This document shows, piece after piece, positions 58,541 through 64,000 of a stretch of DNA of 64,000 nt. Source of the stretch: Batillaria attramentaria. Lineage: Eukaryota; Mollusca; Gastropoda; Batillariidae. The translations under genes were made by a program, and so were the position numbers. Where the stretch lies: assembly GCA_018292915.2 (NCBI GenBank), contig JACVVK020000390.1, forward strand, positions 292,501 to 356,500, in the 5' to 3' direction. Position 1 is the stretch's first letter. Every line of letters starts with the position of its first letter. The notes beneath the pieces are model-generated. The model did not search any database. It was not told the DNA's origin and saw only the letters and a list, made by a program, of their open reading frames with translations.

Positions 58541-58980
58541 GTAGCAGTGGCAGTCAGTGCCTTTGAAGTCCTTCAGTTAGTAACAAACCAACGCTTTCTG
58601 AGTCTTTCCCAGTAGCAGTAACAGTGACTTCAAAGTCCTTTCCTTCATTTAGTCACAACCAGTGCTTTCAATTCTTTTCCGATGGCGGTAACAGGTAGTG
58701 CGTTCAAAATCCTTTCCTTCAGTTAGTAACAACCAGCGCTTTCAAAGTCTTTTCCATTAGCAGTAACAGTGACTTCAAAATCCTTTCCCTCAGTTAGTAA
58801 CAACTAGCACTTTCAAAGTCTTTTCCATTAGCAGTAACAGTGACTTCAAAATCCTTTCCTTCAGTTAGTAACAACCAGCGTTGTCAGAGTCTCTCCCTGT
58901 AGCAGTAACAGCAAGTGCCTCAGTAGTCTTTTACAATCGTGCCTTCAAAGTTTTTCCCAGTAGCAGTAAGAGCCAGTAGG
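58540..58980. repeat. About 75-bp minisatellite
   Basis: Units containing AGCAGTAACAGTGACTTCAA, TCCTTTCCTTCAGTTAGTAA and CTTTCAAAGTCTTTTCC repeat five to six times with divergence. Confidence 0.8.
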
Positions 58981-59557
58981 TGTGTCAGTAACAGCTTGTG
59001 GCTTGGAAGTCTTCCCCAGTACAGTAGTTGTAACAGACAGGTAGATGGCAGATACCAAGAAGGAGCATCTCCTACGTTTATACTGCCAGTGTTGACCAGT
59101 TTGCACCATTTGTTCAGTGTTAAATGTTTGGGTTTTTTTTTTTTTTGTTTGTTTCAAGTTGTGCAGGCACATTGAGCCCAAAATAGGGATTGTGACTTAA
59201 GCGCAGAGCACGCAAAACGTTCAGATAAATTTAAGGGATAATGAACGGCATCTCCCTCTCGCTTTTATCAATATGCATGAAAGAGCTAAAAAGACAGTGT
59301 TGCACAGAAAGAAAAAAAAATTGATCACACTATCCAATTCCTCACAGTTTTCTTGAAATTTCTGGCACTGTGCATGGCCTGAAATGTTCCCTTATTTGTT
59401 CCTGTTCTTTCAGAGTGTTCTTCTGTTCTTTGTGTATGCAGAAATATATTCATTATGTGTATACATGTACTGACCTTTGCACCTTTACAAGCTAACCATG
59501 TGGTATGTGTGTAAATACCAGGATGTAGCAGTGTTCCTCTGTTTTTTTGTTGTTTTT

Positions 59558-59581
<24 letters not shown>

Positions 59582-59593
<12 letters not shown>

Positions 59594-59618
59594 TGTGTGT
59601 GGGGGGGGGGGGGGGGGA
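59582..59618. repeat. CT, GT and poly-G tract
   Basis: Consecutive CT, GTGTGTG and a run of about 18 G. Confidence 0.85.
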
Positions 59619-59865
59619 GCTCCTTTTTATATTATTTTCTCTTTTTTGTTGTTGTTGCATCACATATTTGGGATCACAGTTCTATCAACATTATGCACAC
59701 TGTTCTTTCAAGAGAGTTGCCACCTTTTTTCTTGACGTCGTATGATAATCAAGCACTTTGTGGATGTTGTATATACATGTACTGGTAAATGTACTCCTAT
59801 TGTTGTGCACCCACACATACACGCAGTTCCTCCTCTAGTCCTTTTACATGTATTTTCAGTCCCAG

Positions 59866-60405
59866 TAGTATAGGTGCTGGCCTTTTTTCTCGTTGCCCCC
59901 CGTCTTTGATATCACCCTTATGTGGTGGAAAAGGACACTAAACTCCCGAACACCCACCCCACCCACCCAGTAGTATAGGTGCTGGCCTTTTTTCTCGTTG
60001 CCCCCCCGTCTTTGATATCACCCTTATGTGGTGGAAAAGGACACTAAACTCCCGAACACCCACCCCACCCACCCAGTAGTATAGGTGCTGGCCTTTTTTC
60101 TCGTTGCCCCCCGTCTTTGATATCACCCTTATGTGGTGGAAAAGGACACTAAACTCCCGAACACCCACCCCACCCACCCAGTAGTATAGGTGCTGGCCTT
60201 TTTTCTCGTTGCCCCCCGTCTTTGATATCACCCTTATGTGGTGGAAAAGGACACTAAACTCCTGAACACCCACCCCACCCACCCAGTAGTATAGGTGCTG
60301 GCCTTTTTTCTCGTTGCCCCCCCCCCCCCCGTCTTTGATATCACCCTTATGTGGTGGAAAAGGACACTAAACTCCCGAACACCCACCCCACCCACCCAGT
60401 AGTAT
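59866..60405 (+). repeat. Tandem array of the SINE family A tail, 5 x ~105 bp
   Basis: Five units, nearly identical, each with AGTAGTATAGGTGCTGGCC, CTTTGATATCACCCTTATG, GGAAAAGGACACTAAACTCC and a CACCC-rich end. The tRNA-like head is absent from every unit. Starts of units (GCTGG) at 59876, 59981, 60087, 60192 and 60297. Long reverse ORFs here are repeat artefacts. Confidence 0.9.
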
Positions 60406-60655
60406 AGAATGGTTTCTTGTGCGGGTTGATTATACAGAGTCAGACTATGGGGATGCAGAGGTTTTGTTTTGGCTGTGCGTTTGATTTGATTCTGGTGTAT
60501 CAACCAGGGGACGCGTTCATTGCACATTTTTGTGGATGTCTGCGTATTGCATTTTGGGGACGCAATAAGCATTTTGAAGGGAACCCTGTGTAATTGTACG
60601 CATTTTGAAACGGCCCTGATTCCACACAAAACAGGGATAGACACAGCCTTATCAT

Positions 60656-61050
60656 GGGGCGGTCGGTGGTCTAGTGGTTAAGAGACTTGTCACCAATGCG
60701 AGAGGTCGGGGGTTCGAGCCCCACTCGGGGCAAAGAATTTTTCCTTCTTGTATGTGGCACCGTTCACTCTGGCCGATCGTTGGGGGTTCTCTCCGGGTAC
60801 TCCGGTTTCCTCCCCCTCTGCTTTGGAAATGTTCAGCCAACCAAATTTGTAAAATAAATGCAATTTTAAATTCTGAAATTTAAAAGCTGAGCTGACCCTT
60901 CGCACCACGTGATTGTAATATGTTTATGTCCAGTGTGTGAGAGAATGCGTGTGATTCACGTGAGCGTGCATGTTGGGTTCAGTTTGCGGCGCTTTGAGCC
61001 GATTCATGAAATTGGGTAAAGCGCCTATACAGTACTCATTATTATTATTA
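60656..61050 (+). mobile_element. tRNA-derived SINE, family B, best-preserved copy
   Basis: Full-length about 395 bp: GGTGGTCTAGTGGTTAAGAG (box A), GGTTCGAGCCCC (box B), CCTCCCCCTCTGCTTTGG body, AAATTGGGTAAAGCGCCTAT and an ATT-repeat tail. Confidence 0.88.
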
Positions 61051-61406
61051 TGACGTCAGATGTGTGCAAAGTTTGTGGTAAACATCTTTTGTTCACTTGC
61101 TGACTCAGTAACTGCGATGAATCTGCACTGTTGCCTATTTTAAAGTAGAGCTACTACATGTATTAATTAACCCCAGAATGTACCATAATCTTGGCGTAGT
61201 TTTTCTTTCTGTAACTTGGTACCTGGATGTGTGCGTGTATATATATATATATATGTAAACTTTTTTCCGTTTATTATTTACCATCGTGTTTAGTTAGCTT
61301 GAGAATGGGGATTTTTTTTTTTTTTAAGTTAAACATGCACCGCATTCTGTTTTATACTTTTTTTTTCTTTTTTTTTTTTACTAATCTGGAGTTATTTTCC
61401 TAAAAC

Positions 61407-61412
61407 AATAAA
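61407..61412 (+). terminator. Candidate distal poly(A) signal
   Basis: AATAAA in ACAATAAAAGACA, about 4.3 kb after the GOLIM4-like stop; would create a very long 3' UTR including SINEs and the tandem array. Confidence 0.25.
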
Positions 61413-62302
61413 AGACAAACCGCTGAATTTCAAGCAGAGATATGCTATGGAATAGCTTCCAATCTCTCCTGTGCCGGTCTCATGTTCTACGTCTGAAATG
61501 CTGTCTTCATTGCTGGCATATGTACATGTGTGCTTAAGCATGATTTGATCGACATAACGGCACATGACTTTGTACCTAATTTAAATGATGCCCAGACCTG
61601 ACATCTCAGCGAGTTCGGTAATTGAATCCAGTTTGGGTTTAGCCAGCCCCAGTTAGAGTGCATGCAACTGTTTTTGAAGCTCGCTTTATATTTGCATTTC
61701 ATGCTCAGGCATCATTGTGGTTTGTTCGCCTGCATGCTTTATACACTAAAATTTCAGCTGGCTGTTACTTCTCTTTGTTTTTACTGTTTGGTTCCGTTAA
61801 GTTTTGGATGAATGCCATAGGGGAGTGGGAATGGACAGTTAGACGTTGTGTTGTATATATAAAAGCTACTCTGCTTCTTCGACTGTTGTAAAATGTCTTC
61901 TTGCATCATACAAGCACATATGAAAAATACCTGATGAAATGTGCATACGTTTCTATTAGCCATGAATATGCTGAGAGACAGAGAAATGCCAAAGTATGGC
62001 TCTGTATATATAATTCAAATGATGAAACTATTTGCAGGTTTTTCCCTCAGAAATTGTGGAAATGTTCTCTTGTTGCTTTGAAATAATTCTTGAAATGTTT
62101 GTGTCTCCAGAGAAACGTCAGGACGTGAGACCAGTGGCTCCACAGGGAGGCTTTTAGGACCAGTCGCTTCAGGTTCGTCTCAAGCCATAAATTCAACATT
62201 CAGTTCTGGATTCAGCCGCACACCTTGGATACACCCGCCTTGCCCTATGATGCGTCCAGGATACTCATCCACCACAGCAAGAAGACATGTACTTTACATG
62301 CA

Positions 62303-62525
62303 CAGCGATCGTCAAATGTGTCAGGACCATGGTAGCCATTCGGGCTACTGCCCTGAACAAAACTGGTAGCCCGAAAAAAAATTCTGGAAGCCGGAGTGGC
62401 TGCAAGGTTCTGATTCATCTCAGAATTCCTGCTCGCCATTCGGGCTACCGCTACTGGAGCTTTCACTCGCCTGACGGTAAATTTGGTAGCAAAAGCGAGT
62501 GGGCGAGCGCATTTGACAATCGCTG
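62303..62525. mobile_element. 223-bp MITE, TIR CAGCGATCGTCAAATG
   Basis: Second copy of 40132-40356 with right end CATTTGACAATCGCTG and 6-bp duplication CATGCA (62297-62302, 62526-62531). Confidence 0.9.
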
Positions 62526-63089
62526 CATGCATGAAAATGTGCGCATGGATTTCATTCCTCAACCACCGCTAACAGAAGAATACAAATTTGAGACAAAATC
62601 ACTGCTTTCACATTTGAGACGTGAGTGGGGTATTAGACGAGATTGTATGGGTTTCATACAGTGGACCATAACTAGGATTTTGTTATTTTTATTTGACAGT
62701 GTGTTGCTGGTTCACACAAAAACAAAAATTGTCAAATATTTGCATGATTTTTACAACCTTGGAGCCTTGTCATGCATAGCTTGCCTTGTTGGTGTCATAA
62801 ATTAGTGACAATAAGGACGTCCATGAATTTTCAAACTTACCTGCATTTTTTTTCCCCCCTTCAGATTTATATATATAGATTCTACATATGCTAATGGAGG
62901 TGTTCATCTGATATTATTCAAAGCTGACATAATTGCATTACAGGGTGGGTGGGGTGGGCGTTCGGGAGTTTCACGTCCTTTTCCACCACATATTCATTGC
63001 ATTTCAGTTAGTCATCACCATTCTTTGATGGCCATGACAGACGATTGGCAAGAGTTTTATATTCTTAATGAATGAGCTGTAAATGTTAA

Positions 63090-63629
63090 CCCTCTTTGTC
63101 TCAGAGCGCCCAGGACTCAAGCAGCTCCATAATTAGCATACCAGGGGAAGTAAATCCGCCACTTTTGGTGGGTGACCATTTGAAAAAAAATATAAAAAAT
63201 ACATAACTCATGTTTTCCAATTTCTTTTTTATTTATTGTACAAGTAGATAGAACAAATATTACTTTTCGGTAACTTGCATTTCCCAGTAAGTGTTTGCAA
63301 TATCCCCCCCCCCCCCCCCCCCAAAAAATCTGAAAATCATACTTGGGTCTATCAGCCATCACAGCTCTCCAGAATTCCATCTTAGCCGCTCTCTCAAAGC
63401 ACTTGACAAAAAAATTCGTTTTTCTTGAAAAATTGTGTCACAACTTGCAAGCACACGTTGTTAAGGAAGCAAAGCCTTTTCAGATCACAGAAATACAAGT
63501 TCTCGCAAGACTTGGTTGCCATGGAAAACATGGCGGGCAGTTGTAAACATGTGGGGGATAGCGGCCACTACCGGGCGCTCCGAGCCATACTACTGTTACT
63601 TTTTGGCGGCTGCAGCACGACAAAGAGGG
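63090..63629. mobile_element. 540-bp TTAA-flanked MITE
   Basis: TTAA at 63086-63089 and 63630-63633; termini CCCTCTTTGTC / GACAAAGAGGG. The interior has poly-C at 63304-63322 and no transposase. Confidence 0.8.
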
Positions 63630-63633
63630 TTAA

Positions 63634-64000
63634 TGGGTGTTTTGTTTGGGGTCTTTTGTCCGATGCAGAGGCAGATACGGGAAGACTTTTTGTTTGGACA
63701 TTGCTCATATTCTGAACTGATAAGAGCTGTTGGGTGGTTACACTTTCTTCTTCTTTTTTTCTCGTTTTCTTTTTTGGGGGTTTGGAGGGAGGGAGGGGGG
63801 GTTGCTTTTGAAAGTGATGAAATTTATTGAGACGGTAATTTCACAGCACATTTTAAAAATGTGTTTGAGGGTGCATGGTGTAGAGTGATGAACGTGTGCG
63901 GGTGTGAGACGTTTTCACCATTATTACAAAAGTTACAGTTTATTCATGCAAACATAATCAATATGAATAATAATGATATAATTATATGTGTGTGTGTGTA
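63634..64000. other. Terminal region, no gene seen
   Basis: AT-rich sequence with a G-rich tract near 63780 and a GT microsatellite at the very end. Nothing supported as a gene. Confidence 0.4.

Noticed and set aside
59938..60644. Long minus-strand ORFs with repeated EFSVLFHHIRVISKTGG
   Set aside because: Translations of the SINE-tail tandem array.
62112..62160. Exon-like segment EKRQDVRPVAPQGGF after CTCCAG
   Set aside because: Short, unsupported by a partner donor in phase or by any recognised homology.

Overview
The window is animal nuclear DNA, most probably from a mollusc and plausibly a gastropod. This is inferred from intron-rich genes with GT-AG splice sites, a metazoan REV1 and a GOLIM4-type Golgi gene, many tRNA-derived SINEs, RTE-like LINE copies, short inverted-repeat transposons (MITEs), and very abundant microsatellites and G/C homopolymer tracts. 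There is no bacterial operon structure, no CRISPR array and no viral gene. The species cannot be fixed from sequence alone.

Layout. (1) 199-4148, plus strand: a small multi-exon gene for an unrecognised protein of about 188 aa (221 aa if a cassette exon is used), with a poly(A) signal at 4684. (2) 5480-6690, minus strand: a broken transposase-like ORF split by a MITE. (3) 6854-31452, minus strand: a complete REV1 homologue, a Y-family deoxycytidyl transferase of translesion synthesis. I traced 19 coding exons that join in frame into 1306 codons plus stop: BRCT, catalytic core, three ubiquitin-binding-motif repeats and the C-terminal protein-interaction domain. (4) 31453-32868: a head-to-head intergenic region, probably a shared promoter. 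(5) 32869-57053, plus strand: a GOLIM4/GPP130-like Golgi type II membrane protein in 13 coding exons, about 585 aa. (6) 57054-64000: 3' UTR and intergenic DNA with minisatellites, SINEs and MITEs.

The introns hold the most unusual material: a 24-copy, 96-bp tandem array open on both strands with a 10-unit higher-order repeat; several dated nests of transposons (LINE in SINE; SINE and LINE in a hAT-like element; MITE in transposase) with clear target-site duplications; four MITE insertions in three families with 6-bp duplications; a set of TTAA-flanked MITEs; an internally deleted RTE copy keeping an in-frame endonuclease-start/RT-end ORF; and a SINE 3' tail amplified into a tandem array. Three different transposons start within 7-13 bp of REV1 5' splice sites. 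No previously unknown defence or biosynthetic system was found. The novelty is in REV1 domain architecture and repeat biology.
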